Source: Gammaproteobacteria bacterium
GTDB lineage: Bacteria; Pseudomonadota; Gammaproteobacteria; Chromatiales; Chromatiaceae
Assembly (NCBI GenBank): GCA_021773975.1
Contig: JAJFJN010000014.1
Coordinates: forward strand, 1-64,000
DNA: 64,000 bases
Direction of reading: 5' to 3'
Shown here: in pieces, positions 35,405-44,852 of the stretch
How the letters are laid out: every line of letters starts with the position of its first letter
How positions within the stretch are numbered: position 1 is the stretch's first letter
Translations under genes and position numbers: made by a program
Notes under the pieces: generated by a model
Told to the model about the DNA's origin: nothing
The model's database searches: none
Seen by the model: the letters and a program-made list of their open reading frames with translations, nothing else

Positions 35405-36103
35405 ATGAAAAATAGCAGTCTTTATCCCGCCTTTATTTTACATCGTAGACCCTATTCTAATACCAGTCTGTTGTTGGAGTGCTTTACCGCATCTCATGGC
35501 CGTTTCCCTGTTATCGCAAAAGGCGTAAATAGTAAGCGATCAGGGTTAAGTGGTTTGTTACAGCCGTTTTCTCCACTTTTAATTAATTGGCGAGGAAAAG
35601 GTGAGGTTAAAACATTGGTAACCTGTGAATCAGCTGGTTCATTCATTAGGCTAACTAAAAAAGCGCTCTATTGTGGGTTTTATATTAATGAGCTGATGAT
35701 TCGCCTGCTTGGGCGCCTTGATTCTCATAATAAGTTATTTGAATACTATGAGGAGGCATTGAAAAAACTTGCTGATGGAATGGAGTTTGAACAGGTGTTA
35801 CGACGATATGAAATATGCCTGCTGGCAGAGCTGGGGTATGGGTTGAATTTTAATATCGAGGCAGAAACAGGTAAACCAATTGAGTCTGAAAAATGCTATC
35901 GTTATGTGGTTGAACATGGACCCGTATCGATGGCTTCTGGTTCTGGATTAACGATATCTGGAAGCACGCTTTTGGCGCTAGAGTATGATCGCCAGCTAGA
36001 TAAAAAAGAACGAAAAGAAGCAAGAATGCTGATGCGAAAAGTCCTTGCTAATTATCTGGGTGATAAGCCTATAAAGAGTCGTGAGCTGTTCCAGCTGTTG
36101 TAA
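35405..36103 (+). CDS. recO: DNA repair protein RecO
   Basis: 232 aa. An N-terminal OB-fold (AFILHRRPYSNTSLLLE, about 9-25) is followed by a helical C-terminal domain. RecO loads RecA at gaps and ends together with RecF and RecR. The usual zinc-binding cysteine pattern of Gram-positive RecO is absent, as in other gammaproteobacteria. It follows era by 71 bases. Confidence 0.93.
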   Translation: MKNSSLYPAFILHRRPYSNTSLLLECFTASHGRFPVIAKGVNSKRSGLSGLLQPFSPLLINWRGKGEVKTLVTCESAGSFIRLTKKALYCGFYINELMIRLLGRLDSHNKLFEYYEEALKKLADGMEFEQVLRRYEICLLAELGYGLNFNIEAETGKPIESEKCYRYVVEHGPVSMASGSGLTISGSTLLALEYDRQLDKKERKEARMLMRKVLANYLGDKPIKSRELFQLL

Positions 36104-36159
36104 ATTATTGATGGTTTAACTCTAGCCGTATCAATTACGGTGTACTGTAGGAATATATT

Positions 36160-36888
36160 ATGACAATGAGTAGAGATATTCTTCTTGGTGTAAATATTGA
36201 TCATGTGGCTACACTGCGCCAGGCACGAGGCACAACATACCCTGAGCCTGCACAGGCGGCGTTAATTGCTGAGCAGGCAGGGGCTGATGCAATTACCGTG
36301 CACCTTCGAGAGGATAGGCGCCATATTCAAGATAGAGACATTGAAATATTATCTGAGGTTTTGCAGACACGGATGAATTTTGAGATGGCGGCAACGCAAG
36401 AGATGCTGTCAATTGCAAGTCGAATTAAACCAGCAGATTGCTGCCTGGTTCCAGAGAGCAGAGAAGAGCTAACAACAGAGGGTGGATTAAATGTTGCTGG
36501 CAATATGCCTTACCTTAAAGACTATTGTTCAGCACTTAAAGAGGCAGGAATTAGAGTCTCTCTCTTTATTGATGCAGATCCACGGCAATTAGAATCTGCT
36601 GTAGAGGTTGGAGCGCCTGTTGTTGAGATTCATACGGGTCATTATGCTGATGCTGAAGGGGCAGCTGTTGCTGAACTTGAGAAGGTATGCAATGCCGTTT
36701 CCTATGGGCAGGAGCTGGGTCTACAGATGAATGCAGGACATGGTCTGCATTATCATAATGTGCAGGCTATAGCTAAAATAAAAGGAATTAGGGAGCTAAA
36801 CATTGGTCATGCAATAATTGCGCGCGCACTTTTTTCAGGGTTAGCGGGTGCGGTCTCTGAAATGAAAAGTCTCATGCAGGGGAGGTAG
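36160..36888 (+). CDS. pdxJ: Pyridoxine 5'-phosphate synthase
   Basis: 242 aa, with a TIM barrel of the PdxJ type ([20 protein letters not shown], about 9-28, and [11 protein letters not shown]). The His/Glu residues at the active site are preserved. It makes pyridoxine phosphate in vitamin B6 synthesis. ATG 36166 is a possible alternative start. The usual next gene, acpS, is not here; instead a convergent histidine kinase follows at 36905. Confidence 0.96.
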   Translation: MTMSRDILLGVNIDHVATLRQARGTTYPEPAQAALIAEQAGADAITVHLREDRRHIQDRDIEILSEVLQTRMNFEMAATQEMLSIASRIKPADCCLVPESREELTTEGGLNVAGNMPYLKDYCSALKEAGIRVSLFIDADPRQLESAVEVGAPVVEIHTGHYADAEGAAVAELEKVCNAVSYGQELGLQMNAGHGLHYHNVQAIAKIKGIRELNIGHAIIARALFSGLAGAVSEMKSLMQGR

Positions 36889-36904
36889 TTTTTGGCGTTA
36901 AATT

Positions 36905-39136
36905 TTAATGGATCTGCTCGCTGTGTAATATGCGGTTAATCTCGTTAGCAACCCCTTCTAAATGCTGCTGTTTTTCCTCATTTGTACCATTCTTAATTGT
37001 TTTTTCAAGCGTTGCCACTGCTTGATTAAGGGCGGGTACACCGCAAATGGATGTAGAGCCATGCACTCGATGGGCTATATTCCACAGCTCATCAAAATCA
37101 CCTTCAGTTATCAGTTTTTGCATTGAACTAAGTTGTTTTGGCAACTCTTCTTTTAGTGCAAAAAACATCTTATCAGCTAGGGCTTTGGAATTTCCCGCTA
37201 CGCATAAGGCATGTGCATGATCACGTATAGGTAAAGTGGTTTGAGAATGATTCTTTATTTTATTGTTGTGACTGAGCGTTGGGTTATTAGAAGTTGGATT
37301 GGCCGCTGTATGACTGGTTGTTCTTTGAGCGGGTGGTTGTTGGTTAAATAAGTGATCTATTGTTGACCAGAGCTGTTTTTCATTAAATGGTTTTGCAATG
37401 TATGCATCCATACCTGCGAGTGTAGCCTGCTGTTGAATTCTGGATTCAATATCCGCAGTGAGTGCAATGATGGGTATGTGTTGCCCTGGTTCCTCTCGGC
37501 TGCGAATTATTTCAGTGGCTTCTATGCCGCTCATGTCTGGCATATGTATGTCCATAAGTATTAGGCTGTAATGATATTTTGCTGCCAGTGCTATAGCTTC
37601 TTGCCCATTGTTTGCATGAGTAATATGTACGTTACTATCTTTAAATAATGCTGCCATTAGTTCATGATTGATTGGGTCATCATCGACCACTAGAAAGTGC
37701 TGCTCAATAATTTGCTGAGTGGCTATGTTGTTGTGCGTTGTGTTTGTAAAGATATCTAAAAGAATATTGGATAGTGCGGCATGTGTTATTGGTTTTGCAT
37801 GGCATTGGGCGGCACCAGCTTCTAGAATGCTTTGTAGTGATGAGTGCTCAGAAACACTAATAAGTGACAAAATAGGTGGAGCAAGTGAGTCGTGTATTTT
37901 TGTTATTATCTTTTCTGCCCGTCGAAATTTGAATTCATTTCCAGAGAGCCCAATTATTATTAGATCAATATTGTCGGTATTTAGTGCAAGTAGTTGCTCG
38001 ATATTATCGCAATGCTGAACGTTAATATTTAATCTATTAAGTTGACTGCCAATAGACGCGCGTGAACCCTTGTGGCTGTCGTATAGTGCAATATTTTTTT
38101 CGTATAATACTTTAGGTGGTGCATCTATTGGTTGGTCGAAAGCTTTATCAAGTTTTAGTGTAAATTTGAAAGATGATCCCTCTCCTGGAGTGCTGTCTAT
38201 ATCAATAGATCCATTTAATGTCTCTGCTAATCGGTGGCATATACTTAAGCCAAGCCCTGCGCCGCCGTACTGCCTTATCTTTGAGCTGTTTTCCTGATTG
38301 AATGGTGCGAACAGATTTTTTTGTATGGATTTTTTTATACCTATACCTGTGTCAGTTACATTAATCTGTAATGTACAATCTGTATCTGTTTCTTCTTCCA
38401 GCATGACTCTGACAATAACTTCGCCTTCATGTGTGTACTTAATTGCATTATCAATAAGGTTGGAGAGTATTTGAAAAATACGAGCTGTATCTCCTTTTAA
38501 ATCATTTGGCACATCATCATAGATAAGCAAAGCCAGTTCGATCTGTTTGTTATGCGCCATTTGCATGTATTGCACGATGCACTCTTCACAGCATTTACGG
38601 ATCTTAAAAGGCTGTAGTGCGATGCTGAAATTTTTCGTTTCAATTTTTGAAAAACTCAGAACGCTGTGGGTAAGGCTAAGTAGATTATTAGAAGACTGCT
38701 TGATTTTCTCAATGTACTTTCTTTGATCCGGTGTTGGGCCTGTTTTACTTAACAGGTCAGCAAAGCCAACAATACTGTTCATGGGGGTTCTAATTTCATG
38801 GCTCATATGAGCAAGGAAATCTGATTTTATGTTGCTGGCATCCAGAGCCTGCTTGCGTGCAATATCCAGCTCTATATTTTTAAGATTAAGTAGCTCTTTA
38901 TTTGTGCTGGGTGATGGCTCAAGCAGCGTAATAATACGGTGACTAACAATCCAGGCAAGAAGAGAACAGAGCAGTACCAGTGCTATAGCGGCCAAGGTGA
39001 ATGTACTATTTTGTAGTGTGTTTACAGATGGGGTTATGGTGAAATAGAGGATCAGTCCCAACACCATAGTGAAGATTGGGATAGACGTGAGCATGAAGAT
39101 GCTGGCTTTCAGTTGATATGGCTGCTCTGTGCTCAT
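36905..39136 (-). CDS. GacS/BarA-like hybrid histidine kinase
   Basis: 743 aa from the ATG at 39136. Two membrane helices (about 12-34 and 46-65) are separated by only about a dozen periplasmic residues. A short linker follows, with no clear HAMP domain. The phosphoacceptor His113 (FLAHMSHEIRTPMN) and the HATPase domain (about 215-330, with NLIDNAIKYTH and DTGIGIKK) come next. A degenerate receiver (about 340-455) is followed by a true receiver (about 480-600, with SLILMDIHMPDMSG) and an HPt domain (about 645-740, with IAHRVHGS). The layout and the position beside cysM match GacS/BarA, the kinase that feeds GacA/UvrY and controls CsrA-binding small RNAs; no gacA is in the window. The missing periplasmic sensor domain sets it apart from GacS of Pseudomonas. 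Confidence 0.85.
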   Translation of the reverse strand: MSTEQPYQLKASIFMLTSIPIFTMVLGLILYFTITPSVNTLQNSTFTLAAIALVLLCSLLAWIVSHRIITLLEPSPSTNKELLNLKNIELDIARKQALDASNIKSDFLAHMSHEIRTPMNSIVGFADLLSKTGPTPDQRKYIEKIKQSSNNLLSLTHSVLSFSKIETKNFSIALQPFKIRKCCEECIVQYMQMAHNKQIELALLIYDDVPNDLKGDTARIFQILSNLIDNAIKYTHEGEVIVRVMLEEETDTDCTLQINVTDTGIGIKKSIQKNLFAPFNQENSSKIRQYGGAGLGLSICHRLAETLNGSIDIDSTPGEGSSFKFTLKLDKAFDQPIDAPPKVLYEKNIALYDSHKGSRASIGSQLNRLNINVQHCDNIEQLLALNTDNIDLIIIGLSGNEFKFRRAEKIITKIHDSLAPPILSLISVSEHSSLQSILEAGAAQCHAKPITHAALSNILLDIFTNTTHNNIATQQIIEQHFLVVDDDPINHELMAALFKDSNVHITHANNGQEAIALAAKYHYSLILMDIHMPDMSGIEATEIIRSREEPGQHIPIIALTADIESRIQQQATLAGMDAYIAKPFNEKQLWSTIDHLFNQQPPAQRTTSHTAANPTSNNPTLSHNNKIKNHSQTTLPIRDHAHALCVAGNSKALADKMFFALKEELPKQLSSMQKLITEGDFDELWNIAHRVHGSTSICGVPALNQAVATLEKTIKNGTNEEKQQHLEGVANEINRILHSEQIH

Positions 39137-39235
39137 AATAGATGTTCCCATGCTGTCTGGGTATGTCTCCCTAATAATGCCATTAGATGCTAGAAAATCC
39201 CCATTTTAATTAGTTGTTAAAGTACACTTATAAAT

Positions 39236-40129
39236 ATGAATTATCCAACAATTGAAGATTATATTGGTAATACACCGCTGGTGCGATTACAGCGCCTGGT
39301 GGGTGAGAGCAGTAATACTATCCTACTTAAGCTAGAGGGTAACAACCCTGCGGGCTCGGTTAAAGATCGCCCTGCATTGAGCATGATTGTCCATGCTGAG
39401 CAGCGTGGTGCTATCAAGCCGGGTGATAGCCTGATTGAGGCAACCAGTGGTAATACAGGTATTGCACTGGCTATGGTCGCGGCTATCAAAGGCTACCGAA
39501 TGATATTGGTTATGCCTGAGCATATGAGCGTTGAGCGCCGTGACATTATGCGAGCCTATGGAGCGGAGATTATTTTGACTCCAAAGGAAGGCAGCATGGA
39601 AGCAGCCATTGATATGGCACGTAAATTAGAGTCTGAGGGGGAAGGCATTATTTTGGATCAATTTTCTAATTCAGATAATCCGCTTTCACATATCGAAGGG
39701 ACAGGACCGGAGATATGGCGTGACACCCAGGGTGCCATTACTCATCTTGTAAGCTCCATGGGAACCACGGGTACTATTATGGGACTCTCTACTTTTCTGA
39801 AAGAGAAAAACCCAGCGATCCAGATAGTGGGTGTTCAACCCCAAGAGGGAGCCAGCATTCCGGGTATTCGTCGCTGGCCACAGGCGTATCTGCCAAAAAT
39901 CTTTGATGCTGACCGAGTGGATCGGGTGATTGATGTTTCACAGGAGGAGGCAGAGAGCACTACTCGAGCGCTTGCAGCATGTGAAGGCATCTTCGCAGGC
40001 ATATCCTCTGGCGGTGCATTGGCAGCGGCGCTACGGCTCTCTGAAGAGGTGGAGGATGCCGTGATTGTATCCATTGTCTGTGATCGTGGTGACCGGTATC
40101 TATCAACGGGTGTTTTTCACGAAGCGTAA
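39236..40129 (+). CDS. cysM: Cysteine synthase B (O-acetylserine sulfhydrylase B)
   Basis: 297 aa. The PLP-binding Lys lies in NPAGSVKDRPAL (about 33-44). The substrate loop ATSGNTGIALA and the phosphate loop SMGTTGT are typical. CysM uses thiosulfate or sulfide to make cysteine or S-sulfocysteine. The close neighbours, a GacS-like kinase on the opposite strand and rlmD, repeat the Pseudomonas order. Confidence 0.94.
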   Translation: MNYPTIEDYIGNTPLVRLQRLVGESSNTILLKLEGNNPAGSVKDRPALSMIVHAEQRGAIKPGDSLIEATSGNTGIALAMVAAIKGYRMILVMPEHMSVERRDIMRAYGAEIILTPKEGSMEAAIDMARKLESEGEGIILDQFSNSDNPLSHIEGTGPEIWRDTQGAITHLVSSMGTTGTIMGLSTFLKEKNPAIQIVGVQPQEGASIPGIRRWPQAYLPKIFDADRVDRVIDVSQEEAESTTRALAACEGIFAGISSGGALAAALRLSEEVEDAVIVSIVCDRGDRYLSTGVFHEA

Positions 40130-42218
40130 TCTCCTTTTTGTAACATGGCTGATGTTGGCTTCGCCAGCTTTGGCTGTGGATGCCATCACGCTGCATATTG
40201 GCCGTGTCACTGGCTTGGAGTGGTCTGCTGAGTCATTGGATATTGAACTTGATTGGCAGCAAGAGGCAGCTGCCAGCTACAGAATGCGGGTAAAAGAGGT
40301 GACTCATCCCGCACTTTCATCTCCCCTTAAAAATCTGATGATTACCTGTCAGCAGGGATGGGTATCAGATCATAAGATAGCCTGCCAACAAGGTGTGTTA
40401 CAGCTTCAGCATCCGATATTGGATGACGCTCAAATCCCTATCCGTTTTGAATGGAATACACTGCGGCAGAAATTTGAGATTGAACTAAGGGAATTGCATT
40501 TTGGATCAGGACTGTTAACGGTAACACTTCAATCGAACCCTGAAGGATGGGCGCTCAATATTGCTGCTGATGCCTTGGATATGGCTGCAGTTTATAGCCA
40601 ATTGGCGGTTTATCTACCTACGATGCCAGATATTGAGCTATCGGGAAAAGCGGACTTGATTGCTTCCGCTTCAGGTATAGATCAATTACTCACTGGATTT
40701 CAGTGGCATGCGGATCTCCATGATGTTGCTTTTAGTGATGCGAGCGGAGCGTATCTTGGCGATAAGTTATCCGCTATTTGGCAAGGAAACTTTGTATCAG
40801 AGAGAAAAAGTTGGGTGGGTGAAACAGCGCTAACATTGCACCAGGGGGAGCTTCTGAGTCCTTATGTTTATGTTGGCATCGGGCAGCAGCCTCTTTTAAT
40901 AAACACCCAACTTAGTATTAATCCGCAACAGCTGCAAATTACTAAGTTCCATTATGACCATCCAGGTATTTTGATATTTACATCGTCTGCAACACTGTTG
41001 AGGCAGCAGGAGTTGATGCTGCAGCAGTTTCAGCTACAGACAGCGCTATTTTCCATTCAAAATATCTATGAGCATTACCTGTTGCCAACATTGGCAGAAT
41101 CCATCATTGCGAATCTAGAGTGGGAGGGGCAAGCTAAGTTGGCGTTATCAACCCAGAGTAATGGTGCGCAGCTTCTGGCATTAAAGCTGGATGATGTTTC
41201 GGTGGAGGAATCAGTAGAAAAAATTGCTGAGACAGCGGGAGAAGATGAGATAAATAAACCACGCCGTAGTTTTGCGCTTTATGGCGTTAACGGAGTATTG
41301 AATTGGAGTAGCGGACAAGAGCCTGCTGGCTCGACTCTCACATGGGAAGGTGGCCATTTTATGGAAGGCGTTACTTTAGGCCGCACAGAGCTTGACCTGT
41401 CACTGCATGAAAACAATATCACCCTGTTAAATCCTGCAATGATTCCGGTGCTGGATGGGGGCTTGGTGCTATCAACATTTGATCTTACTGTGGATGATGC
41501 GCCGCGTTTTATATTTGGTGGTGCACTGACTCCCATCTCAATGGAGGCCTTTAGCCAGGCAATGGATTGGTTGCCGCTATCCGGTACGCTCTCAGGTGGC
41601 ATCCCAAAAGCAACTTATCAAAATGGCACATTAGCGCTGGAAGGCGCCATGTTGGTTGATCTTTTCGAGGGACAGACCATTATCCAGAATCTAAGGGTGG
41701 AAGATCTACTGGGTGTCTGGCCTATTCTCAATGCCGATATTGAATTTATGAATCTGGATCTGGAGGCACTGACCCGCACCTTCTCCTTTGGTAAGATCAC
41801 CGGCAAACTGGAAGGGCAAATCGATGATCTTTATTTAGAGAATTGGCGGCCCGTCTCCTTTAATGCCCGTTTTGCTACACCAGAACAGGATGAGAGTCGC
41901 CACAGGATCAGCCAACGGGCGATTGATAATATCTCCAATCTAGGGGGGAGTGGCCTGTCAGGTGCGCTATCACGCGGCTTTTTGAGTTTCTTTGAAGAGT
42001 TCCGTTATGCGCGATTAGGGGTGAGTTGTCGCTTGGAAAATGGGGTCTGTGAGCTGGATGGTGTTGAGGCTGCAGAGCAGGGTAGTTATCTGGTTAAAGG
42101 GAGCGGTCTTCCTCGTGTCGATATTGTAGGGTTTAATCATCAAGTTGACTGGGAGCTGTTGATTAATAAGCTGGCAGAGATTGCGGGAACGGGTGTGGAT
42201 AATGCAGAAATTGAGTAA
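40110..42218 (+). CDS. ydbH: YdbH-like AsmA-family envelope protein
   Basis: 702 aa from GTG 40110, which overlaps the end of cysM by 20 bases and gives a good signal peptide (FFTKRNLLFVTWLMLASPALA). The protein is mostly beta-strand and lacks other membrane segments. The C-terminal part, with LEGQIDDLYLENWRPVSF and the region ending in EFRYARLGVSCRLENGVCEL, resembles the YdbH C-terminal domain. YdbH, TamB and YhdP form long hydrophobic grooves that move phospholipids between the inner and outer membranes. A YdbL-like lipoprotein follows, as in enteric bacteria, but the usual YnbE is missing. The length is below that of E. coli YdbH (about 880 aa). Confidence 0.8.
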   Translation: MFFTKRNLLFVTWLMLASPALAVDAITLHIGRVTGLEWSAESLDIELDWQQEAAASYRMRVKEVTHPALSSPLKNLMITCQQGWVSDHKIACQQGVLQLQHPILDDAQIPIRFEWNTLRQKFEIELRELHFGSGLLTVTLQSNPEGWALNIAADALDMAAVYSQLAVYLPTMPDIELSGKADLIASASGIDQLLTGFQWHADLHDVAFSDASGAYLGDKLSAIWQGNFVSERKSWVGETALTLHQGELLSPYVYVGIGQQPLLINTQLSINPQQLQITKFHYDHPGILIFTSSATLLRQQELMLQQFQLQTALFSIQNIYEHYLLPTLAESIIANLEWEGQAKLALSTQSNGAQLLALKLDDVSVEESVEKIAETAGEDEINKPRRSFALYGVNGVLNWSSGQEPAGSTLTWEGGHFMEGVTLGRTELDLSLHENNITLLNPAMIPVLDGGLVLSTFDLTVDDAPRFIFGGALTPISMEAFSQAMDWLPLSGTLSGGIPKATYQNGTLALEGAMLVDLFEGQTIIQNLRVEDLLGVWPILNADIEFMNLDLEALTRTFSFGKITGKLEGQIDDLYLENWRPVSFNARFATPEQDESRHRISQRAIDNISNLGGSGLSGALSRGFLSFFEEFRYARLGVSCRLENGVCELDGVEAAEQGSYLVKGSGLPRVDIVGFNHQVDWELLINKLAEIAGTGVDNAEIE

Positions 42219-42296
42219 TAGATCGGTACAGTTGAACTAATGTTTAAGTTGTTGCGTCTGTCTGATAAAGACGATGTTTATCGAGGAGAAAATTTT

Positions 42297-42899
42297 ATGA
42301 AATCACTCAGAGTAGGAAGCCTTTTAAGCACACTTTTTTTGCTGACAGCCTGTGTCACCATTAACATCTATTTCCCATCAGCTCAGGCTGAAGAGGCGGC
42401 GCGGGAGATGGTGCAGGATATCCTGGGCAAGGATGAAGCCAAGATAGATGGAGACAAAGAGTCAGCACTGCAACAGCAATTACCCCTGTATGTGCAAGTG
42501 GGTGAAAGGCTGCTTAATTTTTTAATCCCTCCTGCGCATGCTGCAGCACCTGATTTTAATGTCAATACGCCAAAGATCCGTAAGATTCAGGCGCAGATGA
42601 AAAAGCGTAATGCATCACTTAAACAATATTATGCGAAGGGTGCGATTGGGTTCGCACGTAATGCCCTGGTTGAGATTCGTGACAGTTCAGCAATTCCACT
42701 CAAGCAGCGCAGTAAAATCAAAAAAATGGTGGCGGCAGAGAATAGCGATCGTAATGCACTCTATCAAGCCATTGCAGATGCTAATGGGCATCCTGAGTGG
42801 CGTTCGGATGTACAAAAAACCTATGCAGGTATTTGGGCTGATGAGGCCGGCAAAGGCTGGTGGTATCAAAATAGCAAAGGTCAATGGAAGCAGCGGTAA
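42297..42899 (+). CDS. ydbL: DUF1318/YdbL-like lipoprotein
   Basis: 200 aa from ATG 42297, which has a strong GAGGAG site at 42283-42288; an earlier in-frame ATG at 42240 is less likely. It has a lipoprotein signal with lipobox LLTAC (about 18-22). The N-terminal mature part (CVTINIYFPSAQAEEAARE) is followed by a linker and a C-terminal DUF1318 domain (about 85-200, ending GKGWWYQNSKGQWK). In E. coli YdbL is a soluble periplasmic partner of YnbE; here it carries its own lipid anchor. The TINIYF strand resembles the PITINMNV part of YnbE, so this protein may combine both functions. It lies 78 bases after ydbH. Confidence 0.78.
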   Translation: MKSLRVGSLLSTLFLLTACVTINIYFPSAQAEEAAREMVQDILGKDEAKIDGDKESALQQQLPLYVQVGERLLNFLIPPAHAAAPDFNVNTPKIRKIQAQMKKRNASLKQYYAKGAIGFARNALVEIRDSSAIPLKQRSKIKKMVAAENSDRNALYQAIADANGHPEWRSDVQKTYAGIWADEAGKGWWYQNSKGQWKQR

Positions 42900-42980
42900 A
42901 ACCAGCTAACCTGGAAAATCACCTGTAACTGTTTAGATTGCCTCTGAATAGTGCATTAATTTTATCTTGGAGTCTGATAT

Positions 42981-44315
42981 ATGAGCCGATCCCGGCGCAG
43001 AAAAAAGTTACCGACTGAACCGGTGGCAGCAACGATAGAATCCCTTAATCATGATGGTCGAGGTGTTACCCATATAGAGGGTAAAGCCGTCTTTATTCAT
43101 GGAGCCTTGCCTGAAGAAGAGGTGATGTTTACCTATACCAAACAGAGTCGCAAGTTTGATGAAGGGCAGGTAGTGGAGGTGATCAAACCATCGCCAGAAC
43201 GTGTTGAGCCAGCATGTCCTCACTTTGGCCTCTGTGGTGGCTGTAGCTTACAACATCAAGATGCCACAGCTCAGATACAACATAAGCAACAAATCCTGAT
43301 TGGTGCCTTAACCCATATTGGCAAAGTGCAATCTGAAGAGATTCTTCCACCTTTGGTATTTGATGATCACTGGGGCTATCGACGCAAGGCACGAATAGGC
43401 GCTAAATATGTGGCTAAAAAAGGCAAGGTGCTGGTTGGATTTCGTGAGCGGGGCTCCGGCTTTATTGCAGACCTCTCCAGTTGCAAGGTGCTGCATCCAA
43501 AAGTCGGTGAGCTGATTACGCCGTTGTCGGCGTTGATCGAGGGTTTTTCAATCCGTGAAAAAATGCCTCAGATTGAGATGGCCATGGGCGATGAAACCTG
43601 TGTGCTTATCTTCCGTATATTAGAACCACTGAGTGAAGAGGATCAGACTAAGCTGAATGCTTTTGGCCAGCAGCATGATATTCATATCTACCTGCAAGAG
43701 GGTGGGGTGGATACTGTTCGTCCGCTATCAGGAGAGGTTGCTGATCTCACCTATGCCTTGCCAGATTTTGGTCTGGAATTGCATTTTCTGCCGACTGATT
43801 TTACGCAAGTGAACACGGGTATTAATAGGCTGATGGTAAACCGTGCAGTAGAGATGCTGGCATTAAAACCAGATGATAAAGTATTGGAGCTATTCTGTGG
43901 TCTGGGTAATTTCACACTGCCTCTGGCACAGAAAGCAGCAGAGGTGATTGCTGTTGAAGGTGATGCGGGGCTTGTAGCGCGGGCGCGAGAAAATGCAAAG
44001 TGTAACGGTATCGATAATGCTACTTTTTATACCGCTAATCTTTTTGAATCATTAGAGAATGAACCCTGGCTGAAGCACTCTTATAACAAGGCATTGCTTG
44101 ATCCGCCGCGTACGGGGGCTTTTGAAATATTGGAACAGCTGCCTAAGCTAGGTGTGCAGCAGATTTTATATATCTCCTGTAACCCGAGTACCTTGGCAAG
44201 AGATGCAGGTGAGCTGGTTAATAAGCATGGCTATAAATTAAAAGCGGCAGGTGTTATGGATATGTTTCCTCATACCGCCCATGTTGAGTCCATTGCTCTG
44301 TTTGAAAAGGTGTAA
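42981..44315 (+). CDS. rlmD: 23S rRNA (uracil-1939-C5)-methyltransferase
   Basis: 444 aa. A TRAM domain (about 15-75) is followed by the iron-sulfur cysteine cluster CPHFGLCGGC (about 74-83) and a SAM-binding Rossmann fold (ELFCGLGNFTLPLA, about 308-321). The catalytic Cys is in YISCNPSTLARD, and LDPPRTGAFE is also present. RlmD (RumA) methylates U1939 of 23S rRNA. Its position after cysM is the Pseudomonas order. Confidence 0.95.
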   Translation: MSRSRRRKKLPTEPVAATIESLNHDGRGVTHIEGKAVFIHGALPEEEVMFTYTKQSRKFDEGQVVEVIKPSPERVEPACPHFGLCGGCSLQHQDATAQIQHKQQILIGALTHIGKVQSEEILPPLVFDDHWGYRRKARIGAKYVAKKGKVLVGFRERGSGFIADLSSCKVLHPKVGELITPLSALIEGFSIREKMPQIEMAMGDETCVLIFRILEPLSEEDQTKLNAFGQQHDIHIYLQEGGVDTVRPLSGEVADLTYALPDFGLELHFLPTDFTQVNTGINRLMVNRAVEMLALKPDDKVLELFCGLGNFTLPLAQKAAEVIAVEGDAGLVARARENAKCNGIDNATFYTANLFESLENEPWLKHSYNKALLDPPRTGAFEILEQLPKLGVQQILYISCNPSTLARDAGELVNKHGYKLKAAGVMDMFPHTAHVESIALFEKV

Positions 44316-44318
44316 TCG

Positions 44319-44792
44319 ATGGGTGTTGAGATTGAGCGCAAATTTTTAGTAGCCAATGATACTTGGCGCAAAGATGTTATCTCTGAGGCGCGTCTGAAGC
44401 AGGGCTATCTGGCTAATCAGGAGCGAGCATCAGTACGTGTCCGCATAGGTGGCAATCAGGCTTTTCTTAATATAAAGAGCGCAACCCTGGGTATTCGGCG
44501 ATCTGAATTTGAATATGAGATACCGCTGAGAGATGCAGAAGATATGCTAGAGCAGGTAGCTATTCGTCCCTTTATTGATAAGACGCGCCATAAAGTAAAA
44601 TGTGGCGAGCATCTATGGGAGGTTGATCTGTTTCACGGTGATAATGATGGATTGATTGTTGCAGAGATAGAGCTTGGTGCCGAGGATGAAAGCTTTGAGT
44701 TACCTGAGTGGGCAGGAGAGGAGGTTTCAGGCGATGCTAAATATTTTAATGTCTGCTTGGTGAAACACCCATTTTGTAAATGGAATTATTGA
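44319..44792 (+). CDS. CYTH-domain protein
   Basis: 157 aa. The signature VEIERKFLV (3-11) begins the CYTH (class IV adenylate cyclase/thiamine triphosphatase) tunnel fold. The acidic and basic residues that line the tunnel (RVRIGGNQAFLNIKSA, and WEVDLFHGDNDGLIVAEIE) are present. The enzyme probably hydrolyses inorganic triphosphate or a related polyphosphate. It starts three bases after rlmD and is likely co-transcribed. A possible terminator follows. Confidence 0.88.
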   Translation: MGVEIERKFLVANDTWRKDVISEARLKQGYLANQERASVRVRIGGNQAFLNIKSATLGIRRSEFEYEIPLRDAEDMLEQVAIRPFIDKTRHKVKCGEHLWEVDLFHGDNDGLIVAEIELGAEDESFELPEWAGEEVSGDAKYFNVCLVKHPFCKWNY

Positions 44793-44798
44793 ATGCAA

Positions 44799-44833
44799 CA
44801 TCCACCACCAGCAGTGTGATTGCTGGCGGATGA
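44799..44833. terminator. Hairpin between convergent CYTH and pilE genes
   Basis: CATCC and CCAGCA (44799-44813) pair with TGCTGGCGGATG (44821-44832), with a small bulge and a 7-base loop. It lies between two genes that point at each other, as expected for a bidirectional terminator, but no long T run follows on either side. Confidence 0.5.
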
Positions 44834-44852
44834 TGCTGCAGTAAATGAGAAG

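Noticed and set aside
42219-42296. ynbE between ydbH and the YdbL-like gene
   Set aside because: The 78-base gap has no lipobox frame; ynbE is not here.
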